Positions 6,547-12,325 of a stretch of 12,325 bases of DNA are shown here, piece by piece. A model generated the notes under the pieces. The model saw nothing but the letters and a program-made list of their open reading frames with translations, made no database searches and was not told where the DNA came from. This DNA is from Dehalococcoidia bacterium (GTDB taxonomy: Bacteria > Chloroflexota > Dehalococcoidia > SZUA-161): the NCBI GenBank assembly GCA_020344295.1, contig CP070819.1:1461178-1473502 (forward strand), given 5' to 3'. The position numbers were made by a program, and so were the translations under genes. Numbering within the stretch: the stretch's first letter is position 1; each line of letters begins with the position of its first letter.

Positions 6547-7680
6547 TCATTTGCCCATCTGCTCCAGGAAAGCCTGGACACGCGTACCCACCTGTCCGGC
6601 GGCCGGCACCTTGTACTCCCTTTCGAGGCTGAGGAACGGGATGCCCTCCTGTTTCATCCTCCAATAGAGGCTGTGCCCATCGCCCGCCCAGGGATCGCAG
6701 AACTTGATACGCTGAAATATGATAGCATGAGCATTGAAGTCACGGACCGTATTCTTCAGCATTTCCACCTGCTCATCGAAGCATTCAACCATGCGAGCGC
6801 AGGGTATCTGGAAGAACTTGTGGCGTGCTATGCGCTCCAATGAATCACCGTCACCTGCTGGTATTAAATCTCCAAATGATCTCTGACCGAAACAGGCTAT
6901 CTCAGCAACCGATAATGCGCCCTGCTTCTCGATGCTCGCGATATATTCGGGGTCGTCCATCTCGCTGCCCGTAACGATGATACGCGCTCTATAAGTATCG
7001 TTACCGGACTTACCATCAAGGTCTATAAGAAGGTCATCGATAAGATTATTGAATTCCCCCTTGGGCATCAGATGTGCTGCTATGGTCACACCCAGCGCTT
7101 CTTCACCCGTGATAGGTGGCCTGTCTCTTTTACGTAGCTCATAAAGACGGGCGATTCGTTCCCTTGTGGCATTGTGTAGCTCTATTGCCTTCTCCAGGTC
7201 CGCATTGGTTACGGTTAAACCGAAAAAGCTTTCAATCTCCGATTTAAGTCGCCTGACTTCATCCAGATACCACTGGAAAAGCCTTTCCTGCGGAGCACGC
7301 GGTACCGAGAGGAAACTGTTGAACGGGACCTTTACCTTTTTCGCGAATATATCCGCGGCCCGCCGTATATGGTCGCAGTTCTGCATCAGCACGACCCCGT
7401 CAAGAAAATCGAGCTCATTCCGCAATGCCAGGCTTACAGTATGGCGGACGAAGGTACATATCCTGGAGCTCATATAGGCATCTCCGTCGGAGCTGTCCTT
7501 GCTGCCTGCACCGCGCAGCCGATAGGGCAGAAAGCCCGCGGCGGTAAAGACCTCTTCAGGTATGTACGAGCAGTAATAGCCCATGACCTTGCCGCCATTA
7601 CCCCGCCACCGGTCGAGATAGGCATTCCTCGGCCTCTCTATAACCTCGCGAAGTGTATCCAAAATTTCGTTCTTCCCCAT
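6547..7680 (-). CDS. 2-hydroxyacyl-CoA dehydratase / benzoyl-CoA reductase family, smaller subunit (BcrC/HgdC-like)
   Basis: The expected heterodimer partner of the next gene, 377 aa, typical for BcrC or the smaller dehydratase subunit. Seen: VMGYYCSYIPEEVFTAAGFLP (32-52) with cluster-type C37, the usual N-terminal signature; SSRICTFVRH (71-80) with C75; LMQNCDHIRRAADIF (98-112) with C102; and KFCDPWAGDGHSLYW (326-340) with C328 near the C-terminus. Together these support a [4Fe-4S]-binding subunit. The ATG at 7678-7680 gives the MGKNEILDTL start with only a weak Shine-Dalgarno (GAG at short spacing). An alternative GTG at 7729-7731, just after the dehydrogenase stop, would add 17 residues that look unlike the family. 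The smaller-then-larger order resembles bcrC-bcrB of anaerobic benzoate degraders, but the bcrA/D ATPase genes are absent here. Confidence 0.88.
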   Translation of the reverse strand: MGKNEILDTLREVIERPRNAYLDRWRGNGGKVMGYYCSYIPEEVFTAAGFLPYRLRGAGSKDSSDGDAYMSSRICTFVRHTVSLALRNELDFLDGVVLMQNCDHIRRAADIFAKKVKVPFNSFLSVPRAPQERLFQWYLDEVRRLKSEIESFFGLTVTNADLEKAIELHNATRERIARLYELRKRDRPPITGEEALGVTIAAHLMPKGEFNNLIDDLLIDLDGKSGNDTYRARIIVTGSEMDDPEYIASIEKQGALSVAEIACFGQRSFGDLIPAGDGDSLERIARHKFFQIPCARMVECFDEQVEMLKNTVRDFNAHAIIFQRIKFCDPWAGDGHSLYWRMKQEGIPFLSLEREYKVPAAGQVGTRVQAFLEQMGK

Positions 7681-7734
7681 ATTTTCTCGATCCTGACAAC
7701 ACAAAATATGTATTCTAGCTATACGCGACACTCA

Positions 7735-8976
7735 TCAAAGCGGCAGATCCCAGTAGGACCGGCAGACGTCAAAGCGCCCCAGTTGAGCTCCGCCCTCCCA
7801 TAGCTGGGTGATTTTACAATCCCGCCAGTATTTCTCGACGTTGCAGTCCCGAACGTAGCCGTAGCTTCCCATCAGCTCCATTGCCCGGTTCGTAACCGAC
7901 ACGGCCATGTCTGCCGCATAGACCTTGGCTATGCTGCCATAGGAGAGCTGGTCTAGCGAATATATCTCCCCGTATTCCTCTGGATGATCGAACCTATATG
8001 CGCTCGATAGATAGGTGATGCGCGCCGTCTCAATTCCTATGGCCATATCCGCGAGCATACCTGCAGCTATGGAATGATCGCGGATGGATTTGGTAGTTAC
8101 GCCGACCGCCCTGTCTCCAGTGAAATCAAGTACAGCCTCAAACGCACCCTGGGCATTCCCCACCGACATCGCGGCGCTGCCGATCCTGCCCACGGTCAGA
8201 TTGGCATGAAAGTATTTGGCATCTTCTCCGGGCCCTGCCAGCCGGAACTCCTTCGGCACCCTTACCGTCTCCAAATACGTGTTTGTGTTGCGGTCGGCAG
8301 CCATACCGGCTTTGTTTTCAAACTTACCGAAGGAGAGACCCTCGGCATCGCCTGGTACATAGATCAGGGCAATCCCTTCATCACCCAGGTTAGGGTCTGT
8401 GGTACATACCATGCAGTAAGCATCAGCGACGCCGGAGTTGGACGCCCATATCTTCTGCCCGTTAAGTACCCACTTATCGCCATCGAGGACCGCCCTGGTG
8501 TTGATTTTTCGTCCCTGCAAGTGGTAATTCTCAATATCACACCCTCCCCCACCCGATGGACCTCCTGGGTCCGTCATATTGAAGCACCCCAGTTTAAGGT
8601 CATCACCACAGAACATAGGGCCGAAATAATCGAGTACCGCTTCATTGTTTGCCCAGATCGCAGGTATGAAGGGCCAGAGGCAGCAGCTTAGAGCAACGGC
8701 GATGCCCGAATCACCGCGTGCTACCTCCTCCAGAGAAAGGACTAAACTAACCACGGAACGCATATCTGAACCGCCGTATTTCTCGGGGAATATAGCCCTT
8801 AAGAATCCTAGGTTCGCCAGCCCTTGAAGGAGTTCATGGATGATTTCATGCTCGTCATCATCGTCTATCTGCTGGCGTACGGGCATTATCTCGTCATCCA
8901 CAAAATCCTTTACCAGGTCACGTAATGTCAGGTCCTCTTCTTTGCAGATAGCCTCAAACAACTTATGCCTGTACAT
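7735..8976 (-). CDS. Acyl-CoA dehydrogenase family flavoprotein
   Basis: This 413-aa protein has the full acyl-CoA dehydrogenase architecture: N-terminal helical domain (about 1-125), middle beta domain with CFNMTDP (131-137) and WVLNGQKIWASNSG (169-182), and C-terminal helical domain with MELMGSYGYVRDCNVEKYWRD (366-386, near the usual GGxGY segment). The motif QLWEGGAQ (391-398) places E394 where many family members carry the catalytic base (YEGT.Q). The enzyme should oxidise an acyl-CoA to the 2-enoyl-CoA, or run in reverse, using FAD and an electron-transfer flavoprotein not found here. Unusual: a glycine-rich insert of about 12 residues between TDP and TRA. The ATG at 8974-8976 follows GGAGGGTG; a GTG five codons upstream overlaps that site and is rejected. 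It heads the operon, 54 bp before the BcrC-like gene. Pairing with a dehydratase recalls fldBC-acdA of aromatic amino acid fermenters. Confidence 0.92.
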   Translation of the reverse strand: MYRHKLFEAICKEEDLTLRDLVKDFVDDEIMPVRQQIDDDDEHEIIHELLQGLANLGFLRAIFPEKYGGSDMRSVVSLVLSLEEVARGDSGIAVALSCCLWPFIPAIWANNEAVLDYFGPMFCGDDLKLGCFNMTDPGGPSGGGGCDIENYHLQGRKINTRAVLDGDKWVLNGQKIWASNSGVADAYCMVCTTDPNLGDEGIALIYVPGDAEGLSFGKFENKAGMAADRNTNTYLETVRVPKEFRLAGPGEDAKYFHANLTVGRIGSAAMSVGNAQGAFEAVLDFTGDRAVGVTTKSIRDHSIAAGMLADMAIGIETARITYLSSAYRFDHPEEYGEIYSLDQLSYGSIAKVYAADMAVSVTNRAMELMGSYGYVRDCNVEKYWRDCKITQLWEGGAQLGRFDVCRSYWDLPL

Positions 8977-9007
8977 GCACCCTCCGTTCACGTCTACTCA
9001 ATAATAG

Positions 9008-9075
9008 CATTGTATAAAGAATGAGCCTGCACAATGGTGAAACAATGATTATATTTATCGACTCTACTGCATTGT
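9008..9075 (-). promoter_or_regulatory. Candidate promoter and operator region of the acyl-CoA operon
   Basis: The minus strand carries a perfect TATAAT (9048-9053), but no consensus -35: the position 16 bp upstream is occupied by ACAATG (9070-9075). The inverse hexamer CATTGT follows the -10 immediately (9042-9047), recurs 5 bp further on (9031-9036), and ACAATG returns at 9008-9013. This makes four half-sites in alternating orientation within 68 bp. A perfect -10 with a poor -35 flanked by repeated half-sites suggests an activator- or repressor-controlled promoter. A second possible -10, TACAAT, overlaps the half-site at 9008-9013 on the minus strand. No regulator gene lies nearby. Confidence 0.4.
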
Positions 9076-9147
9076 TCCTCAAACGATCTGGAAAAGCCAA
9101 TGTGTGCTAATGACATGGAGCTTGTTATCTGGTCGGGGAGCATAGGA

Positions 9148-9168
9148 CTGCATTGCTCTATAATGCAG
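9148..9168. repeat. 7-bp inverted repeat in the acd-GNAT intergenic region
   Basis: CTGCATT (9148-9154) and AATGCAG (9162-9168) form a perfect 7-bp inverted repeat with a 7-nt gap. No T tract follows on either strand, so it is not a clear terminator for the GNAT gene that ends at 9227. Its left arm is part of ACTGCATTG (9147-9155), which also occurs at 9066-9074 within the half-site cluster upstream of the acyl-CoA dehydrogenase. That shared word makes a protein-binding site a reasonable alternative. Confidence 0.35.
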
Positions 9169-9226
9169 CTATAGTCTAAGAAGTAATCAAGCTCAGGAAC
9201 TGAAAAAAGGATTATCCCTGTGTGTG

Positions 9227-9841
9227 CTATATGGCTCTTCTCAACATGGCCCAGTTAGTGAGGCTGGTTTTGGGAATAGGGCTTTTCTCGATCATTTCGA
9301 ATCCGAAGTGTTCATAAATCCCTACATTACGTTCGTCCAGAGTCTCAAGATAACATGGGATGTCTTCCTGGTCTATTCTCTTCAACATCGGCCGTATCAG
9401 CTTACCCGAGTATCCTTTTCCCTGAAACTGAGGATTCACTCCGATTACCTGAAGGTACCAGTGTTTTTCAGGAGCAAGGCGCTCGTGCCTGGCATCTATA
9501 TAGTCACTGGAGCGTTTCATTCTGCCGGAACCCTTTCTGCCAAAACCAAGTATCACAGACAGCGGCACCGCACGCAGCACCTTCCAGACCGTCATTGGCA
9601 GCTTGTCGGAGTGCACCCAGATGGCAATACCCTCCATATCAGGAGATGTAGCATATGCTTCACCATAATGGATACTGTAATTCAGTGTAACCTGAAAGAA
9701 GTAATATGCCACCTCCCGCAGTTCTTGTTCATTGGGAAAACAATGTCGGAGAAGGGGATAGGTTTGGAATGCCTTTACCAGTACCTCCGCAGCAGGTTTG
9801 ATATGGGACTTATTCAGTTTAATGATATCACTGAATTCCAT
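9227..9841 (-). CDS. GNAT-family N-acetyltransferase
   Basis: A 204-aa protein with a C-terminal GNAT fold, which transfers acetyl from acetyl-CoA to an amine. Acetyl-CoA-binding motif A is VIGVNPQFQGKGYSG (132-146), with the pyrophosphate-binding QGKGYSG loop; motif B is CYLETLDERNVGIYEHFGF (163-181). The N-terminal part (AAEVLVKAFQTYPLLRHCFP) and the line GIAIWVHSD (71-79) match the subgroup in which GIA(I/V)W precedes the core. The substrate is not predictable. The ATG at 9839-9841 has only a weak GAG Shine-Dalgarno. It lies 20 bp downstream of the DUF2007-type gene on the same strand, so the two are probably cotranscribed. Regulation is not evident, and no terminator is obvious after the stop. 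Confidence 0.88.
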   Translation of the reverse strand: MEFSDIIKLNKSHIKPAAEVLVKAFQTYPLLRHCFPNEQELREVAYYFFQVTLNYSIHYGEAYATSPDMEGIAIWVHSDKLPMTVWKVLRAVPLSVILGFGRKGSGRMKRSSDYIDARHERLAPEKHWYLQVIGVNPQFQGKGYSGKLIRPMLKRIDQEDIPCYLETLDERNVGIYEHFGFEMIEKSPIPKTSLTNWAMLRRAI

Positions 9842-9861
9842 ATTAATCTCAACAATACATT

Positions 9862-10098
9862 TCAGCCGGCATCACTGTCTCTGGGCTTGATTATACACTT
9901 GGCCTGTTCAGCCAGTTCCTGCGGCACCATAATCCTAACCTCGCCCAGACCGTCCACTGTCAATCCGAACACCTTACCTGCGCTCTCGTACTTCAACAGA
10001 ACAGGTATACCCTCACTCTCCAAGTGCGATTTCAAAACGCTCGCCTGCAGCTCACCCTGAACCGTACAGACCACAACGAAATCAGGTTTCTCTGCCAT
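9862..10098 (-). CDS. DUF2007-type small protein (putative signal-transducing)
   Basis: A 78-aa protein starting MAEKPDFVVVCTVQGELQAS. It shows the DUF2007 pattern: a hydrophobic strand (VVVCTV), then a helix that lists the protein as affecting a membrane or ligand site (ELQASVLKSHLESEGIPVLL), then VRIMVPQELAEQAKCII near the end. The fold is usually predicted as ferredoxin or GlnB-like, and the family function is unknown. The ATG at 10096-10098 is chosen because GAAGGTG lies about 9 bp upstream; a GTG four codons earlier overlaps that ribosome-binding site. A perfect TTGACA (minus strand, 10139-10144) lies upstream, but the nearest TATAGA is 20 bp away, too long for a confident promoter. It is followed after 20 bp by the GNAT gene. 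Confidence 0.7.
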   Translation of the reverse strand: MAEKPDFVVVCTVQGELQASVLKSHLESEGIPVLLKYESAGKVFGLTVDGLGEVRIMVPQELAEQAKCIIKPRDSDAG

Positions 10099-10185
10099 TA
10101 AACACCACACCTTCTATAGTTAGTCATGAACACCGTTATGTCAACTTTAGGACTGCAGCTAGGGCTTTAGCAATAGACACTGTTC

Positions 10186-10194
10186 TGGTATCAT
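10186..10194 (+). promoter_or_regulatory. Possible extended -10 promoter for the small plus-strand ORF
   Basis: TGG followed by TATCAT (10189-10194) matches an extended -10 with 5 of 6 bases. The -35 position 17 bp upstream (TTTAGC, 10166-10171) is poor. It would begin transcription near 10201, about 50-70 nt ahead of the small membrane-protein ORF and pointing towards it. The evidence is weak and rests on this single element. Confidence 0.25.
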
Positions 10195-10250
10195 ACATTT
10201 AACGGCAGAATCTCACAAGAGGTATCCAAGTTGCTCGAATACATCCATAG

Positions 10251-10409
10251 ATGTATAGAAAGGCCCAGTCCATGATACTGGACAACATGATGCGGGGTAA
10301 TACACTGGTCTATGTTTCCTGGTTTCTAGTAAGCCGGGTGGTTCTGCTCGGTATATGTGTGGGCGTTCCGCTGGCTTTAGGCTATCTGCTTGGCTGGCTC
10401 AGCAGTTGA
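10251..10409 (+). CDS. Possible small membrane protein (45-52 aa)
   Basis: This short frame fills most of the 333-bp gap between the DUF2007 gene and the cysteine-rich gene. It encodes MYRKAQSMILDNMMRGNTLV followed by a long hydrophobic stretch (YVSWFLVSRVVLLGICVGVPLALGYLLGWL) and ends LSS. From the second ATG at 10272 the product has 45 residues, with a likely transmembrane segment at about 14-43. The start at 10272 has GAAAGG (10258-10263) at 8-bp spacing, while the ATG at 10251 has no ribosome-binding site, so 10272 is preferred. Lysines and arginines before the hydrophobic stretch suit an inside N-terminus. No family is recognised. It is divergent from DUF2007 and convergent with the cysteine-rich gene (22-bp gap). 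Besides this ORF I see only the weak promoter above in the gap. Confidence 0.4.
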   Translation: MYRKAQSMILDNMMRGNTLVYVSWFLVSRVVLLGICVGVPLALGYLLGWLSS

Positions 10410-10431
10410 TGCGTTCTGTGACTGTGAGTAG

Positions 10432-10938
10432 CTAGTCCTTTAGTTTCACTCTGTAATGGCAGATCCGTGCTCCTGTTCTGGCGGCACTATCGATCACCTC
10501 AACCTTTTCCACCTGTTTATTCCTGGCACCTCCTATCATCATTCCCGACAGGCGGGCGCCGCTGTCACAGCAATAGGGATTGGGCTCCATCATCCCGAGC
10601 TGTACCAGCGGACAGTGGCACTGGGGCTTCCCGTCGTCTCCTATCGTACAGTCGTAGATCAGGTCGTAAACATCGCCGTCCTGCTTCACGGTCCACGGGC
10701 CAATAGGCGCTGGCACTGTATTCAAATAATCCAGGTATTCTTCCCAGGACATACCCGGCTGAATCCCCAACGCCCCGGCCATGGCCATTTGCTCACAGGT
10801 TGTACATATCTTTGTAAGCAAATTCTCTCGTTGCTCCTGGGGAAGTTCGTTAATCCCCTTCAGCACAGTGGTCATCAATGCAGGGAGCCATGTTCCGTAG
10901 ATCGCTTCCTTTATATCATCAGGTATTGTTAGCGCCAT
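10432..10938 (-). CDS. Uncharacterised cysteine-rich protein
   Basis: I do not recognise this 168-aa protein with certainty. The N-terminal half is helical (IPDDIKEAIYGTWLPALMTTV), with a KICTTCEQ CxxC pair (C45, C48). The second half has QCHCPLVQLGMMEPNPYCC (C107, C109, C123, C124), C97 and a closing RICHYRVKL (C160). A C-x-CPLV...CC pattern followed by a C-(H/R)-(F/Y)-R-(I/V) end occurs in small proteins annotated near L-2-amino-thiazoline-4-carboxylate hydrolase-like or V4R-like families; that link is tentative. The cysteines could bind zinc or an iron-sulfur cluster. No signal peptide or membrane segment is seen. The ATG at 10936-10938 has AAGGAGG about 8 bp upstream. It follows the alcohol dehydrogenase by 38 bp and is probably cotranscribed, so a role linked to that enzyme is possible. 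Confidence 0.75.
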   Translation of the reverse strand: MALTIPDDIKEAIYGTWLPALMTTVLKGINELPQEQRENLLTKICTTCEQMAMAGALGIQPGMSWEEYLDYLNTVPAPIGPWTVKQDGDVYDLIYDCTIGDDGKPQCHCPLVQLGMMEPNPYCCDSGARLSGMMIGGARNKQVEKVEVIDSAARTGARICHYRVKLKD

Positions 10939-10976
10939 TACTCATTCCTCCTTCGATTCAGTGGCGACAACCTGCC

Positions 10977-12086
10977 TTAGAACGTAATCACACCTCGCAT
11001 GACCTTCCCCTCCAAAGTATCTTTCACTGCCTCGTTGATCTGTTCTAGGCTGTAGCGGGCCGATACTAATCTGTCCAAGGGTAGTTTGCCCTCCATGAAC
11101 AGGTTTACATAGCGCGGGATGTCGAGCTGCGGTTTTATGCTGCCGACAGTGCATCCCGTGACAACCAGCTCCCTCATGAACCGCCACGCCTCGATAGAGA
11201 AGGTCGCCCCTATCGGAGCAAGCCCCAGAACCACCGCCATACCGCCCGGGCGCGGGTAAACTGAGTGAAAGGCCTGAGTCATAACATCCGTACTGCCGAT
11301 AGACTCGAAGCTGTAGTCTACTCCCCCTTCGCAGTCAACCGCGATCTTTGTCACCGGGTCCTCCTGGGAAGCGTTGACCAGGTGCGTCGCTCCCAGCTCG
11401 CGAGCCATCTCTAGCTTGCTGTCCAGCAGGTCAACAGCGACGATGGGGTGTGCCCCGACGAGCTTTGCTGCCATTATTGCAGCCAATCCCACACCGCCAC
11501 AGCCGAAAACGGCCACGCTTTTACCGGCCTGCACCCTGGCCTTATTGATCACGGCACCGATGCCGGTGGACGCCCCACAGCCCAGCATACATACGACATC
11601 TAGAGGTGCATCATCCCGCACTTTGACTGTTGCTGATCTCTCAACCACAGCGTATTCGGCGAAAGATGACTGGGCCATGAAATGATTCAGTTCATCGCCA
11701 TTCTGCCGCTTCAGCCTCTTGGTGCCATCTGCCAGCGTGCCCATGAGCATGGCGGTCTGCGGGTCCATCTCGCAGCTGGAAGGCACCCCCATCATACAGG
11801 CAGGGCATTGACCACAGTAAGGGGCGACTGTGACCACCACCTTATCGCCGGGCTGGAGACCTGTTACACTGCTGCCTGCTTTCTCAACAGTCCCAGCCGC
11901 CTCGTGACCGAGGACTATGGGCAAAGGTACCGACAGATCGCCTTTGATGCAATGGATGTCCGAGTGACACATGCCGATGGCCGCTATCTTGACCAGGACC
12001 TCTTTATCCTTGGGCTCATCCAATTCGATTTCTTCTATTATGAGAGGCGTGTTTAACTGCTCGAGTACCGCAGCTTTCACCTTCAT
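10977..12086 (-). CDS. Zinc-dependent alcohol dehydrogenase, MDR superfamily
   Basis: A 369-aa NAD(P)-dependent medium-chain dehydrogenase interconverting an alcohol and an aldehyde or ketone. Catalytic zinc ligands are visible: C40 in GMCHSD (38-43), H61-E62 in the GHEAAG motif (60-65) and C170 in LGCGASTG (168-175). The structural zinc site is complete, with C91, C94, C97 and C105 in YCGQCPACMMGVPSSC. The Rossmann loop is FGCGGVG (195-201), followed by an acidic VDLLDSK that suggests preference for NAD. Length and the LGCG...TGIGA segment resemble the class III / aryl-alcohol branch, but the substrate is not predictable. The ATG at 12084-12086 has AGGAGGG about 8 bp upstream. It lies 58 bp after the upstream partial gene and 38 bp before the cysteine-rich gene on the same strand. 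Confidence 0.93.
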   Translation of the reverse strand: MKVKAAVLEQLNTPLIIEEIELDEPKDKEVLVKIAAIGMCHSDIHCIKGDLSVPLPIVLGHEAAGTVEKAGSSVTGLQPGDKVVVTVAPYCGQCPACMMGVPSSCEMDPQTAMLMGTLADGTKRLKRQNGDELNHFMAQSSFAEYAVVERSATVKVRDDAPLDVVCMLGCGASTGIGAVINKARVQAGKSVAVFGCGGVGLAAIMAAKLVGAHPIVAVDLLDSKLEMARELGATHLVNASQEDPVTKIAVDCEGGVDYSFESIGSTDVMTQAFHSVYPRPGGMAVVLGLAPIGATFSIEAWRFMRELVVTGCTVGSIKPQLDIPRYVNLFMEGKLPLDRLVSARYSLEQINEAVKDTLEGKVMRGVITF

Positions 12087-12144
12087 TGCGGCTCCCTCCT
12101 ATAATATATATCTATCATCATCGATATAATCTACGTCTATTCCT

Positions 12145-12325
12145 TTATGTTCCCGAACCCTCGATTTTCCTCTTCGCCGCCTGTACTATCTCCTCCGACA
12201 GCCGCTGACCGCCCCGACGGATAAGAAACGCCAGCAGGCCCGAAACGTCACCGCCGGCGGTAAGCTTCGTCCCCTCGTCGATCCGTTCGAAGTTGTAGAA
12301 GCGCGTCATCCTGGTACCCAGGACA
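12145..12325 (-). CDS. C-terminal 59 residues of a probable SRPBCC-type protein (runs off right edge)
   Basis: An open frame enters from the right edge and ends with TAA at 12145-12147. It reads VLGTRMTRFYNFERIDEGTK, then LTAGGDVSGLLAFLI and a final amphipathic helix (GQRLSEEIVQAAKRKIEGSG). A strand with ID-GTKLT, a second strand and a long C-terminal helix is the usual ending of SRPBCC/CoxG-like (START-fold) proteins, which hold hydrophobic ligands. With so little sequence this is only a suggestion. It is on the same strand as the alcohol dehydrogenase and ends 58 bp before it, in a gap that is AT-rich but shows no convincing promoter, so an operon is plausible. The start lies outside the window. 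Confidence 0.5.
   Translation of the reverse strand, partial: VLGTRMTRFYNFERIDEGTKLTAGGDVSGLLAFLIRRGGQRLSEEIVQAAKRKIEGSGT

Noticed and set aside
6510..6581. Upstream GTG start for the BcrB/HgdB-like subunit, overlapping the preceding gene
   Set aside because: A GGGAGG site is placed correctly only for the ATG at 6509, and the extra residues include the end of the neighbouring gene in another frame.
8074..8691. Plus-strand open frame of 205 codons
   Set aside because: Antisense shadow of the acyl-CoA dehydrogenase, which is well supported by motifs.
9224..10060. Plus-strand open frame of 278 codons
   Set aside because: It lies antisense to the GNAT and DUF2007 genes, both of which show family motifs; no ribosome-binding site or recognisable domain on the plus strand.
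10113..10144. TTGACA and TATAGA upstream of the DUF2007 gene as a promoter
   Set aside because: The -35 is perfect but the spacer is 20 bp and the -10 is poor; noted but not annotated.
1..12325. CRISPR arrays, tRNA or rRNA genes, insertion sequences, phage genes
   Set aside because: No regularly spaced direct repeats, cloverleaf-like segments, transposase motifs or terminal inverted repeats were seen on either strand.

Overview
The window looks like a chromosomal segment of an anaerobic bacterium with mid-range GC. Anaerobic metabolism is suggested by two subunits of the oxygen-sensitive 2-hydroxyacyl-CoA dehydratase / benzoyl-CoA reductase family and by a homologue of the Wood-Ljungdahl acetyl-CoA synthase. 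A Gram-positive-type LexA box and an S12 protein with the N-terminal insert common outside Proteobacteria would fit Chloroflexota (perhaps Dehalococcoidia) or a Firmicutes-like lineage. This placement is inference with low confidence; no 16S gene is present.

Layout. (1) Positions 1-1976, minus strand: the str operon rpsL-rpsG-fusA, with fusA running off the left edge. A near-consensus sigma-70 promoter lies in front of rpsL, and a terminator-like hairpin lies between rpsL and rpsG. (2) Positions 2083-3890, plus strand: recN, divergent from rpsL, with its own extended -10 promoter and a LexA-type operator over the predicted transcription start. (3) Positions 3961-8976, minus strand: a five-gene operon, in transcription order an acyl-CoA dehydrogenase, a BcrC/HgdC-like subunit, a BcrB/HgdB-like subunit, an SCP2 sterol/acyl-carrier domain protein, and a short CdhC/AcsB-like protein that stops just after a four-cysteine cluster. 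A perfect TATAAT flanked by four CATTGT/ACAATG half-sites lies upstream. (4) Positions 9227-10098, minus strand: a DUF2007-type small protein followed by a GNAT acetyltransferase. (5) Positions 10251-10409, plus strand: a possible small membrane protein of 45-52 residues. (6) Positions 10432-12325, minus strand: the C-terminal end of a probable SRPBCC-type protein, a zinc-dependent MDR alcohol dehydrogenase, and an unrecognised cysteine-rich protein.

How the genes work together. Regions 1 and 2 are housekeeping (translation and SOS DNA repair). Region 3 reads as a catabolic module for CoA thioesters. The two iron-sulfur subunits would catalyse radical dehydration of a 2-hydroxyacyl-CoA, or reduction of an aromatic acyl-CoA, and the acyl-CoA dehydrogenase would interconvert the enoyl-CoA and acyl-CoA. 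The ATP-dependent activator, CoA transferase and electron-transfer flavoprotein that such pathways need are not in the window. The combination with SCP2 and a truncated acetyl-CoA-synthase-like protein is the most unusual content here.
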